A stretch of DNA of 64,000 nucleotides from Evernia prunastri (lineage: Eukaryota > Ascomycota > Lecanoromycetes > Lecanorales > Parmeliaceae), in assembly GCA_003184365.1 (NCBI GenBank), contig NKYR01000050.1, positions 124,001 to 188,000 of the forward strand, in the 5' to 3' direction. The first letter of the stretch is position 1. Each line of letters opens with the position of its first letter. This document shows positions 9,395 through 19,976 of this stretch, one piece after another. The position numbers were made by a program, and so were the translations under genes. Below the pieces are notes generated by a model, which did no database searches, was not told where the DNA came from, and saw only the letters and a list, made by a program, of their open reading frames with translations.

Positions 9395-10881
9395 CTACGC
9401 CTTCTTGTAGACGGAGAGACGGTTGGGGCCCCCGCAGTACTCCGTATCACTACCACTGCAGAGCATACTGTTGCAGGCCTGATTCAGACTGGATCCCGAA
9501 GCGAGAGCAGAACCGCAGAAGCACTGCGTTCCATACTCCGTCCCGGCCATTGGAGATCCCTTGCCGGCGCAAAAGCTCTGGCAGACTTCGTTGGTCATGC
9601 TATCGCTCGTGTACGACGCGCCGCTCAGAGCGCGCACGCCGGTGGGCTCGTTTGCGCAGCCCATATACGTCCACCCGTTGGCAGTCGATCCGACAGCTGG
9701 GCCGGAGTCGGAAGTCAGGATTGCCGGCTGCGGAACGCTAGCGGGGCAGACGAAGTCGGCCAGAGTAGCCTCCTCCGGGCCGGGCGTTACGGTGATGCAG
9801 CCAGGTAACTTGTCGAGTACGCCGTGGACTTCCTCGTCAACCCCACGTAGACGAGCGGGGCAGTCGGCGGAGTAGTTCTGGTCATCAATGGCGGCGAAGA
9901 CTGGACATTGCGAGACGACACCGGCCTCATTAGCGACTCCACACTGCTCGATACCGGCTTGAAGAGTATCAACATCCCAGCCGTTGAGGAAGTCGCCATG
10001 AAATCCGTAGCCTGAAATAATGTTAGATCTGTTATTGGGAGGCAGAGGAAGAGGAGCGTACCGGTAGGGTCACCCTGAGCAAAAACGAACCTTCCACCAT
10101 CCAGTGCGATATCGTTAACGCCGTACAGGACTTCATAAAACAGATGCATAAGCTGAACCGGATACCCAGGAGGGCACGCGCCATTGTCGATAGCAGACAT
10201 ATAGGCGACATGGCTATTATCAGGCAGATACTTATTGACTCCGTCCCAGCAAGACTGGAACTGTATTTGAGCACGAAGACCGTTATTGCAGTTTGTCATG
10301 TTCATCTGTGGAGATTGGGGATTCGGCGAGTCCGTTAGGCAATTGAAGCTGACGCGGTTACCGTATGGTTGAGCACCTTTAACCGAGCTGACCGGCGTAT
10401 CGTTGAATGAGCGAGCGGCAGCGTCGCCGGAGAGCATTCGGAAGCCGGGAGGAAAGGGCTGGATGTTGCTCTTGTTGTCGCCACGGCCGAGGTAATACAC
10501 AACCATGCCTGAGTTGTGGACTTCTTCAAAAGAACCGTTGGCATGCTCGTAGTACAGGAGTGGAGTCCAATAGGCGGACAAATCCTTTTTGATCTCGCAG
10601 GATGTGCAGTTGGATGACTGTAGAGAGTCATAGGTGGAGCTTGGTCCGATGTCTAGTAATAATGTCAGCTTGTTTCGAGAATGACCCTTTCCACAACGGA
10701 GGGGGTATCTACTCGAAGCGCCAGCGATCTTGTGAACGTGGCTGCCGACTACGTTCGGACTGACGATCGGATCAATACGACCGGTCTGGATGATCGAGCA
10801 GCTCATGCGCCAGAAGGCGTCCGAGAGACCAGTCAAGGAGCCAAGGGAGAACAAAAGAAGGGAGGACTTGTTGACAAACAT
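9395..10881 (-). CDS. Secreted DUF1996 domain plus WSC domain protein
   Basis: Three exons (10713-10881, 10062-10652, 9395-10011) encode 458 residues. Introns are 60 and 50 bases, both GT-AG, and the frame is kept. An N-terminal signal peptide starts MFVNKSSLLLFSLGSL. A DUF1996 domain follows, recognised by SHVHKIAGASN across the first splice, CTSCEIKKDLSAYWTP, YYLGRG and ALDGGRFVFAQGDPTG. The C-terminal 95 residues are a WSC domain with the expected cysteines (MGCANEP, CQSFC, QCFCG, EYCGG). No membrane segment or obvious GPI signal follows, so secretion or wall association is likely. WSC domains bind cell-wall glucans in other proteins; DUF1996 has no assigned activity. The frame is open another 92 codons upstream, but only the chosen start gives a signal peptide. 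Confidence 0.88.
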
Positions 10882-12065
10882 GATGAGCTCGTTTTGAAAA
10901 GAGTGAATACCAAGTCTCGGAAAAAGAATGTGCAGAGCCCTGGTTGCTCGAAAGAATGGCAGCAGGCAGATGATAATGAATGTTTGACTTGGCAAAGAGC
11001 AAGAGACCTCGAGTTGCGATTGAGACGAGGAGGCAAACGAGTGTAGAGAGCGATAGAGAAGGGAGAACTTAGAGAGAGGAGTGGCTGATGTGAACGGGAA
11101 AAGAGGACAAAGGCATGTTTTAAGAGAGTCCGGAGATGGGAGAGGTGTCACACCCACATTTCCGTTTCATAAAAAGTGACATGGGAACATTGGCCTGCCT
11201 CCGATTCGGTCATGCAGAGTGAGCGATGGGTCCAATCAAAAGGAAGGTACTGAAATCATGGGTAAATGAACGATTGGCCTGGATTGTATCAAGTCCGGTA
11301 ATTCTGGCGCCTATTTTGGCCGTGGGGACCTGTGAAATTCTGTTTCAATAGCTCGCTAAGCGCCCATTCCGGGCGGTCACGTTCCCCCTTTTAAAGTAAT
11401 CCTAATCTAGTCCACGAGGTAGCATTTCTTAGTTGATGTACATCACGACCGTGCACCAAAAGGAAAGGGTGTAGGGCCATGAGACTAGGTAGAGCAATGC
11501 TAGGTAGTTGCGACGCCACCACACCACCTCCCAGGCCAAAGGTCGTCCGTAAGCGTTGTTGTCGCAATATTTTCCACCTCATTTATTAAGATTAACATCA
11601 TGCCCGCAAGGACAGGGCCAGAAAGTGAGGGTTCGGGGTAGCATTGCTATTCTGTTTGGGGAGAGAAAGAGGAAAGAGGAGTCATAGACGGCAATTGATA
11701 CTAGGATAAACAAAAGTCGATATTGGTCTCGGGGACCAGCGGAAGGTCGCGGCGGGAGGCGCAATGCCTTTTTGAGAGACAGGCACGCTTGTGGCTTGGA
11801 CATACCTACTAATAAAATAAGGCAAATAGAAAAATGCAAACAAAGCCAGCTGAGTCTGAGAGAGGGGAAACCTAAGTATTTAGTACCTAGCTCATGTCAG
11901 CGCCAAATGGCATTCGCCAGGTAAAACGTTCGTTGACAGTACTGTGAACCCAAGCTCACACTTGTAAATGGCCATGTCAAAGGACAAGACGTCGTTGGGG
12001 CGCCAATATGAAACATCTCTAGGCAAGCGGAGAGGCAAAGCTCGGACCCACCGCAGAAGCGGGCG
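10882..12065. other. Intergenic, no gene seen
   Basis: Promoter side of the DUF1996-WSC gene and 3' side of the FHA-kinase gene. Frames are short and unsupported, and I find no repeat or RNA structure. Confidence 0.45.
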
Positions 12066-14489
12066 TCAGACCCCAAGTCTCCTTCTCTTCTCAACGCACT
12101 CCCCGTAAATCTTTGCAGACCTAAAGATGCTTGCCTCTTCTCGGCTTACTCTGTCATGTAACTTGCTCTCTTCGTAGTCTAGGTCCTCCCTCGATCCTCC
12201 TGTCCTCTTACCCGACTCGAACTGTGACAAGGTTTCATGTTCCCCTCCAACAGCTTGTTTAGCCGAGCTCTTCGCTGCTTTCTTAGCTTCGGATCCCACA
12301 TCTTCTCCATATCGGCTATTCTTGCTCTGTCGCTTGCTTGCTGGAACGGCTTGCTTTGGACAGATCGAAGGCGTACATGCCTCGTCATTGGGCTCTGCTT
12401 CTCGTTTTTTGCCAACGTCAGCCGCGATTTCCGGAGTACCATCGTGTCTTGCTTGCGAGAAAAATGGACTCGATTGTTGCCCATCTCCCAATTTTTGTGA
12501 GCGCCGTTGTAGAACTCTGTTTGGATTAGGCTTGGCTGGTGGAGGCATCAAAATCGACTTTCAGATGGTCAGTGCTGAAGGGGTCATGCAGTGGATGAAC
12601 TTACATCTAGTGTACATTTGCTAGCTTCTCTGAACAATGCCAGGTCTTCTTTAAAGTCCAGCAAGGGTCTGCTCGGTACCCATCCTCGGATCGCGTCTTC
12701 ATACTCTTGTTGTATGGAATTTTTACGCTTGCTGTTAGTGAACCACCCGTGCTTCAGGGCTTGTTCCACTTCAAGTCGCGCTTTTTCATCCAAGACGAGG
12801 AGAGTCTTGACGAATTCTTTGCCGAGATCGCTGACAGTCTGCCAATGTGAGTTGTGATCCATTTTAGCTAAATCACATTCTGCTGCAGCGTCCAGAAAAG
12901 CCGCCGATGAGGCGTACTTATTTCCAGAATTTTCAAAAACGGACTCCCCAGTGAGCAGTAATGTAGTTATAATGCCTACAGACCACATGTCTGTTGCCAT
13001 TGTGTATCCTTTGGTGTTCTTGCTCTTTCCTCGAATCTCGCTGTGAGCTGATCAGCATGGTCCGCGGATCTGTTGAAGCAGACACACGCACGGAGCCACA
13101 TAATAGTTTGTGCCCACCGAGTCGGTTTTCATTCTTCGGCTGCGAATTTGCTTGCCGCCGCTCAACTTGGTTGAATGCCCAAAGTCTGCTAATATTACCC
13201 TAGCCCCTGGCGTCGGCTTACTCATCAAAATGTTCTCAGGCTTAAGGTCTCTATGACAGATCCCTTGTCCATGGAGATATTCAAGAGCCCTTAGAATCTG
13301 ATAAACAATGAGAGCTATGAAGTTTTCGGGGTCAGTGTTGCTCTTTCAGATCAGGTAACGTCCGAGCAATGAGACAGCTGAAAGGGCAATAAAAGGCTTT
13401 TGATCCTGAACACGTCTTGCAACTCGAAAGAGGTCCGGCAAAGGCAAGCATGTGCTCGGAGAGTATACGTACAAGCCTCAGCATCGTCGATATGCATCCA
13501 TGGCTGTTCAAGATACGACATAAGGTCTCCTCCGGTGATAAGGTCTGAAATGATATAGCTGGAGCTATGTTAGCTTGGATATTGGCATTGCAGAGGCTGT
13601 CATACAGATTCCTGTCGGTGAAGAAGACACGCTCAACGTGTATAATGTTTGGCTGGGAATTGGATGAGCGAGGTTCGATGAAAAGACTTCTTTCCGCACA
13701 TGACTTAGATCTTTGAGCAGTTCCACTTCTCGCCAGAGCGGTTCAGACAAGCTGACCCTCCCTGACCGCTTCCGAGATGACATGCCCAATCTAATCATTT
13801 TACAAGCCACTTGACGTTTGCAGACAATGTCGACAGCCATCCGGACCTCTCCGAAAGCCCCAGATCCCAACTTCCGGTCTGTGACCCTGAACAGATTCAT
13901 GAACAGCTGCGAGAAATCAGCCCTGATCTCATTAATCAGATTTCGAGGCATGCCTTTGTGTCTTCCTCTTGGACAGTACTGGCGTCTTCCAAACGTTCTG
14001 GATAGCAAGACACAGACCGAAAGGCGAAGGAGGAACCGTTACAGAGGCGGACTTTGTCTCCATCGCTCAGCAAAACGGCATTGCCATTCCCAATTAACAA
14101 TTCCCTCCAGTGATTGCCGTGCTTATAGCACCAGTAGGAGCCATTGGCGGAGAGATCTTTGGCGTATACAAAGATACGTTGATGTTTATCCTCGGCGTAA
14201 ATGACGGTATAGATCTGCAGATGCTGGTTCGAGATAATAGGGTCTGTCAGAGTAACATCACTGAGGATGTTAGCGGCGTCAATGGCTTGGTTGATCGCCT
14301 CATCTTACCAAGTCTTGTCATCCCTTCCTATCAGGAGTTCTCGACCGTCCAGGATCTCATGATTGCGCCTGGCTGTCAAAACCCAAGGTCAATACGGGAC
14401 GTGCCCTGATGAGCAGTCCGCGCACCGAAGTCATCACGCCCATCTTCCTCTAGGTAGCCGAAGAGAGCGGGCGCCCCAAATGAAGGCAT
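12066..14489 (-). CDS. FHA-domain serine/threonine kinase (Rad53/Chk2-like architecture), nine exons
   Basis: Exons by my reading: 14426-14489, 14309-14372, 14018-14260, 13700-13922, 13606-13652, 13473-13558, 13092-13314, 12605-13040, 12066-12557; 625 residues. The FHA domain (about residues 22-110) shows GRELLIGRDDKTCDV and SNQHLQIY. The kinase domain starts at RKLGSGAFGEVRM, then VACKMIRL, HPNIIHVERVFF, CHRDLKPENIL, ILADFGHST, TNYYVAPEIRG and TDMWSVGI. The tail is basic and Lys/Glu-rich (possible nuclear localisation). FHA plus CAMK-type kinase is the layout of Rad53/Cds1/Mek1 checkpoint or meiotic kinases, but orthology is not established here. The weak point is the third intron: joining FHA to kinase in frame needs a 95-base intron (13923-14017) with a GTCTGT donor; otherwise there is a frameshift near 13925-13935. 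One intron (13315-13472, 158 bases) is unusually long. Confidence 0.78.
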
Positions 14490-15481
14490 TGTTCTGCCTT
14501 GAGCCGCAAGGTGATATTGTAAGCACGCAGATGCTAGCTGGATATCTGGAAGTATCCAGCATAATGCAGATGGTCTAGGTAGGATGTGCGCGGGCAATAA
14601 GGGACTGAACCGAGGCTACAGAGTACAGCGTTCTATGTTGTACTTCTCGACGTGAAGTTGTTTTCAAGACATGACTTTTTTTTCACTAAGCGGAACGTAT
14701 CCGTTTGCAAGTCTTGGCACGATTCCACGCAAAATTTTATGCATCTCGTACCTACCTTAATGGCAATCTTCGATTGTGCAAGCCCTTCTCCTTTCAGCTG
14801 TAAAATACGAGATGCGTATCAAAGCTTGGAAGTGGAGGAGATGTGTGTGGCTAGCACACCACATACACAGGGTAGGGGAATGATGGATGAAAGAGTGGAC
14901 TGTATGAAGGGTGACGGCAGGATTGGGCATTATTACTGGGATCCGTGGGCTTGGGATATGTTTATTGAATGGCAGACTTGCAATTGCTAACCCTAAATTC
15001 CTGTGGGCAGACAATTTCCTTCTGCGCAATGTATTTTTCATCTTATGTATGGGGACCGGGGGCTCTAACGGGGTACTGGGGCTCTGATGGGGTACAGAAA
15101 AATCTTTTAACGCGGTTTCTGAGGGCTCATCATTATCGTGAGGGGAGTTGGACCCCATAATGGGAGGCTTTAGATAGCGTACGCATCCAACCCGGGGGTG
15201 GGAACCCCGGGGGAAGATGCTTCTGGCTAGGCCTTAGACGCCTGTGAAGCCCTCTGCGCGGTGACCTGTATGGTGTCCAGTATGACTCGATCAATCAAGC
15301 ACCTGCTGATGTCGCAATGTTTACCAGCATTTGACCATCCTACCCAGTTTTCGTCACTACCTAAGCTAAGCTAGAGTTTAACGAATAGAATCTTGCAATT
15401 GAAAGGATGATAAAAGTAATCAGCTACACGGTACCCTACTTCGCTCGGTGACAATGCGCCCAATTAGGTTCACCTAACGAA
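14490..15481. other. Intergenic, no firm gene
   Basis: A minus-strand 133-codon frame at 14757-15158 begins with a plausible Pro/Ser-rich peptide but has no domain or intron support. A GC hairpin (CCGGGG/CCCCGG arms) lies at about 15191-15212, and two near-copies of GGGGCTCTRAYGGGGTAC sit at 15059-15105. Confidence 0.35.
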
Positions 15482-16899
15482 TTACACTGGTGCCCCCTGC
15501 CAGGAGAAAGTATAAATTGCGCGAGTTGGAAGGCGCTCCAAAGGCTTGAGAGCGAGCCCCGAAAACCCTCGCAGACTTAAGAAGATACCGACACTCATAC
15601 CCACACTAAGCGAGTAAGGCATGAACACCAAGAAAAACCCCAGGATCGAGCCACCGATTCGAGTCCAGATCAACAATCCAGCCATGAGTGAAAGTGCACA
15701 GCAAGGGTACGCGAATGACCGATTCCTCTCGCTCATGTCTGCAGGAGGCTTGAGAAGTGCGAGGGTGTTGAGACCAGACACAAACACGACAAGGATAAGT
15801 GAGGCCGTATGGTGACCCTGTAGAAATGTGATTACACCTTTCGTGTGAGGTATAAGCCGTTGAACCTTTTCGTCCAGGAGACTCGGCAATTCCAGACGCA
15901 GTGACAGAAGCAATATCCAAACAAGGGGTGGAAAGACGATCTGGTTCAGGACAAGACAGATTCTGTCGATCCATGAAAGACGATGAAGGCTCCTAGTATC
16001 ATTCAGCGACGACCGATACATTTCGGGCCCCGGACGCCATTGAGCGACTCCGTCTTGATTGATTTCGATTTCAAGAGTTTTGCCCGGATCGAGCCATGCC
16101 AGAGGTCTTGGATGGGCTTCTGAATTTCGAGCAAACAACTTCGCCATTGCTGTTCCAGGAACCTGCTGAAGCCTCTTCCATGTAAAACATTTCGGTCTGA
16201 AGCTCACATCTTTTGACGTTGAATCCTTCCAGGCACATCTGCATTCCTGCTTGCTCTCTCCTTGCTCTTCCCTTTCGGCGTCATGTAGTCGCTTTCCAAT
16301 CGTGTCAGGAGATAGCAGATCCTGTATTCCATTGCGGCGGTTGGGCTTATCGAGGAAGCTCGAACACCTCAATATCCCCCAATCGGCCAGCCAGTATACT
16401 GTTCTCTTTCTGGCATCCTTTTTTCTATTACTATTCCCATGATGTGCAACTTGACCCAAGTTGCACTCGCTAGATGTGGGGAAAACGGGTCGTCGATCTT
16501 CGATATCTGAGTTGGAAGGGGCGGATGATCCGTCCCAAGCCCATGAATGATGCTCATCACAGCTCCATTGTGTTACGGTACCACTGTGCCCAGAATTACG
16601 TCCACCAGTGCTAGTTAGTAGGTATTTGTTTCCCAATTCCTTGAGGTGAGATAGCACGAGAAGCCCACGAACCCCTCCGCCATCTATCATAAGTACTATT
16701 TTAGCGATGAACTTTATCTAATTCTGAATTACTCACCGAGTGTGAGATGATTCACCCGCGGTTCCTGGCTCCTCTGTGATTTGATATCACTTCTGTTTTG
16801 AGAATAGATACACTGTTCCTCGGAACCAAGATCATTATCGTCCGGAAGCGCAAGCTCTTCATCCCGCGGCTTTGGAGGGCAAGCTCTTCCATCCGTCAT
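15482..16899 (-). CDS. Membrane protein with an N-terminal patatin-type glycine-rich motif
   Basis: Exons 16737-16899 and 15482-16695 (intron 41 bases, GTGAGT to TAG) give 458 residues. The splice yields LVLMIDGGGVRGLLVL, the DGGGxRG oxyanion-hole motif that opens patatin-like phospholipases. The GxSxG serine motif that should follow within about 40 residues is absent (only TSTGG is seen, without the preceding Gly), and no later DGG/DGA Asp motif is obvious, so lipase activity is doubtful. Residues 60-295 are hydrophilic with no domain I know. Four transmembrane helices lie at about 300-320, 352-369, 383-399 and 402-428. The combination could be a decayed or repurposed patatin, or a chance motif in a different family. 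The reading frame is open a little upstream of the chosen ATG, so an additional 5' exon is possible. Confidence 0.55.
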
Positions 16900-17473
16900 C
16901 TTTTCCTCCCAACTATCAGGACGAGGATATGAATCTGTTGACTCTGGAATGAAGGATTATGATGGTAATGTCCAGGTAACGCAAATTCCTACAGCCTTGC
17001 TGTCTCCACTCGAGATTGGTCTGATATATGCTAATCGCGGTTCTTCACTTTAACAAGATCGACCAAGTTGAACTGCTAGAGCCAAGGTATAGGAGCTGCA
17101 GACTCGCTGTTAGGCGAGACGATGGTGCTCTGGGTCGGACATGAGCTGGTTCGTAAAATGCCGCCGAATCCTTCAAGCTTAGTCAGGGACAGCATCATTT
17201 TCCTTAGAGGCTGATACACACCTCGTCGGATACGCCGTCAATCAATACAATTCCAACGAGACGATTCCCTGAAGCTTTTCCATCCGCTGCCCTGCTAGGT
17301 CGTGCCTAGTCTGAAGCGATCATACTTCTGGAGTCTTCGCATCGCCTCTCATTCACCACCTTTCACACTGGGCAAGAGACCGTCCTCACGCCCAATCGAT
17401 AGACGGACTCGATTGAAACTTCTACTCGAATCGTCTGCGTGACGACTGAGGCTTTTGTCGCTAACAAAAAGGA
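16900..17473. other. Intergenic between divergent genes
   Basis: Shared upstream region of the patatin-motif protein (minus) and the small membrane protein (plus). A CAG acceptor-like site just upstream of 16899 leaves open a further 5' exon of the minus-strand gene near 16945. I see no other feature. Confidence 0.45.
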
Positions 17474-18141
17474 ATGGTTACGAGGGTTGGGGAAATGAGG
17501 TTCAACAGGGAGATCTGCAGCTGGATAGCGTATATTAGCATGGGAGTACTGGGTATGATGATTGCTCCCCTAGGAATGAACAGAATTCTAGCTGCTACGA
17601 CGGGCTGGGCATATTCAACGTATGTCAGCAATCGAATTGAACCTTAAAGTCAGCTGGACTAAAGCGTAACAGGCTCTACTTTTTGTGGGTCCTAGCGACA
17701 GTTTGTCTGATTTGTGTGAACTGGAGGGACGAGGCAAGCAAATATGCCCTGTATGAACCTGTCTCTCACAAAGCATTCTCCAGTGCTGACTGATGAACGA
17801 TGATTCTTAGGTACTGTGTTCCCCATCTAGTGAGCACCGCCGTGTTTACAGGGTCCGTTTTCTTCACCTCACCGACGCCATTTGATCACGTTCCTCCCCT
17901 CTTCCCGTTATGCGTGGACCTAGGAATCTTTTTTGGCGTCGCGCTTTACCGTTTCTGCTCCGACATAACGTGGAATATCCGTCAATTTACAAGACGGTTC
18001 CTCAGGTCGGATGAGCACGATGAGGAAGACGAAGACGTGAGGGGCGCTAGTCACCTACCGTTCTACTATGATGTCCGACAGATGGATCAGATACCCTGTC
18101 GTAATCCAGGTGACGTAAAGAGGAGAGGATTTAGGGGATAA
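17474..18141 (+). CDS. Small multi-pass membrane protein, three exons
   Basis: Exons 17474-17619, 17673-17750 and 17811-18141 give 184 residues; introns of 53 and 60 bases (GTATGT...CAG, GTATGA...TAG) keep frame. Hydrophobic segments lie in each exon: AYISMGVLGMMIAPLG (residues about 17-34), LYFLWVLATVCLICVNW (50-66), CVPHLVSTAVFTGSVFF (77-93) and LCVDLGIFFGVALYRF (105-120), so probably four helices. A charged cytosolic tail follows with HDEEDEDV and several Arg/Lys. No signature of MARVEL, tetraspan or other named families is visible. It is transcribed away from the patatin-motif membrane protein, 574 bases apart. Function unknown. Confidence 0.6.
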
Positions 18142-19118
18142 CGGTGCATTTGGAGCACCAGGAGTTGGAGGCTGACTGATTTTTTGGAGTTGCGTCCTAC
18201 ACTCGGTGGGGACTTCCGCCATTTGCCAGGAGCTTACCACACACGAATTTCCTTGCATCATCGGTAAACTCGTTATCCACAAAAACCATTTATCAGAGTT
18301 CGCTTATAGAAAGAGGGCATGGTATTAGGCAGATACCACACATACTTCATTGGACTTCACAGTCAAACTGCATTCGCTGGATATGGGGAGGGGAAGGGGG
18401 TGAAGAAGGGGGGGGGGGATTGTACCATATTCGTCATAACGCTCCCCAAGTGATGATTGATGAAAGTTGGAAGTCAATAATCAGACTGGATACTGATGTT
18501 GACTTTCACACCATGCGAATTTTGAAAACAATTCAATAATTAATCACACACTTATACTCTATACTTATGATAGTCAGATTATTAACTTAGGCTTAGATTT
18601 AGCTTCCTTTGAGTCAGTTTAAGAGTTATATATGTGTTTTTGATGAATGCGATAATGTATAGAATTATTATGTAAGAGTCTTGTATATGCGTGGTATATA
18701 TATATATATTGATATATATTTGTAGGCGTTATTTAATAACGTGAGGTATCGATAAAGATAGATGAATAGATAAATAGGTGGGCAGATAGATAGGTAGGTG
18801 GGCAGGTAGGCAGACAGGTAAGCAGACAGGTAGACAGGTAGGTAGGTAGGTAGATAGATAGGCAGGTAGTTGGGCGTGCTTGTAGTCCTCCACAGCTATT
18901 CCGTGCTTGTCATCCTCCGCAGCTTTCCTTGACGACGACGATGCGATATTTGTGTGGAGAGGGGTTGGGAGAAGTGAAGACTCGCTAAAGCGGCCACCAT
19001 TGCTTGTCTCGCCAAGCATTTTCGCGAGCCGTTAGCGCAGTTCCCCCCGCACATTCTCTACATCCAGTTCGACTGGGTCTTCTTTCCTCCATCACCATCA
19101 ACCCCATCTCAACAACGA
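18142..19118. other. AT-rich intergenic stretch with microsatellites
   Basis: Holds a G9-10 run near 18410, an AT-rich segment (about 18480-18730) with a TATATATATAT tract near 18700, then the GGTA/GGCA repeat described separately. The last 90 bases are the C/T-rich leader of the eL41 gene. No gene supported. Confidence 0.55.
18756..18872. repeat. (GATA/GGTA/GGCA)n interrupted tetranucleotide microsatellite
   Basis: About 25 consecutive tetramers of the form G(A/G)(T/C)A on the plus strand. The complementary strand reads as a Leu/Pro/Thr/Cys-repeat open frame that I regard as an artefact of the repeat. Confidence 0.85.
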
Positions 19119-19236
19119 GTAAGTACCCTTTCCAAGCTCGAGCACATCTTTAGTTTTATCAATGGTCAAATCACAATCAGACAAAGTCACTATTGAGCTT
19201 GGGATTCCCTCGCTAACGGCCACGTTCTTCTGCCAG
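19119..19236 (+). other. Probable 5'-UTR intron of the eL41 gene
   Basis: GTAAGT donor at 19119, CGCTAAC branch point at about 19211 and TTCTGCCAG acceptor ending at 19236, immediately upstream of the eL41 start. The upstream sequence is the C/T-rich leader typical of ribosomal-protein genes. Inferred from signals only. Confidence 0.6.
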
Positions 19237-19254
19237 ATCCCCTAGTTGTTGACC

Positions 19255-19433
19255 ATGAGAGCGAAGTGGAGGAAGAAGCGTGTCCGACGCCTCAAGCGTA
19301 AGAGAAGAAAGACGAGAGCTCGCAGGTACGAATCTCCCTTCCCTTCCAGCTGCCATTGTGATTTCAGTTGGCAGCTTTCAATGGATGGATAGTGCAACGT
19401 GCTGACATCTTGTCTCCCCTCCACAGCAAGTAA
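19255..19433 (+). CDS. RPL41: 60S ribosomal protein eL41 (L41)
   Basis: Exons 19255-19325 and 19427-19433 encode the complete 25-residue eL41: it begins MRAKWRKKRVRRLKRKRR, continues KTRAR and ends SK. This is essentially the universal eukaryotic eL41 sequence, a single basic helix at the subunit interface of the ribosome. The intron (19326-19426, 101 bases, GTACGA to CACAG) splits the penultimate Ser codon, leaving a 7-base terminal coding exon (1 base, AAG, TAA). A second intron is likely in the leader (19119-19236). The gene is too short to be found by length-based ORF calling. Confidence 0.96.
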
Positions 19434-19976
19434 ACTCTCCACCTACTCGATCTAGGCTCCGCACCTCTTCTCAGCATCTCGGCGCCAATACCACTCATGC
19501 CTCGAGCGATCTCATCAGTTTATACGGAACGAACGAACCGACTCGTTCGGGGAAATGTCAAGGAAAGGAGATCGGGGTATGCATGGGACGGAGGAGAGGA
19601 AAGGACAGGAGCGTGTCAAGCCATAGTCGAGCAGAGCATGGGGATTCTTGCATACAACATGTTGTCGACGGTCGTGAGGCATCACCAGGAAGAAATGGCC
19701 CTCTGCAGCATAGCAATTGCGTTAGGAAATGAATGAGAACCGAAAAGCTTCCTGACTGAAGTGCCTAGTTCCTTTGAAGCTGCAAATCATACGTAGTTTA
19801 TATTCTCAACAACTCGTGACCTCCGCACGCTCCAGTGCCAGAGATCTCTGCTACATATACCGTTGTGCATTTTCACAAGTCGGGCCCAGCCTCGCGATGC
19901 TTAGGGACAATGCCGCCAAAACACCGCGCTATGCAACGCCTTAATGGTCCTCACTGCTAATGCTTTTCGTGGCCTC
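19434..19976. other. Convergent 3' intergenic region
   Basis: 3' flanks of eL41 (plus) and AP-2 mu (minus). An 79-codon frame at 19497-19736 on the plus strand has no support. Confidence 0.45.

Noticed and set aside
18729..19019. Minus-strand 96-codon frame rich in Leu, Pro and Thr
   Set aside because: It is the translation of the GGTA/GGCA microsatellite; no gene signals.
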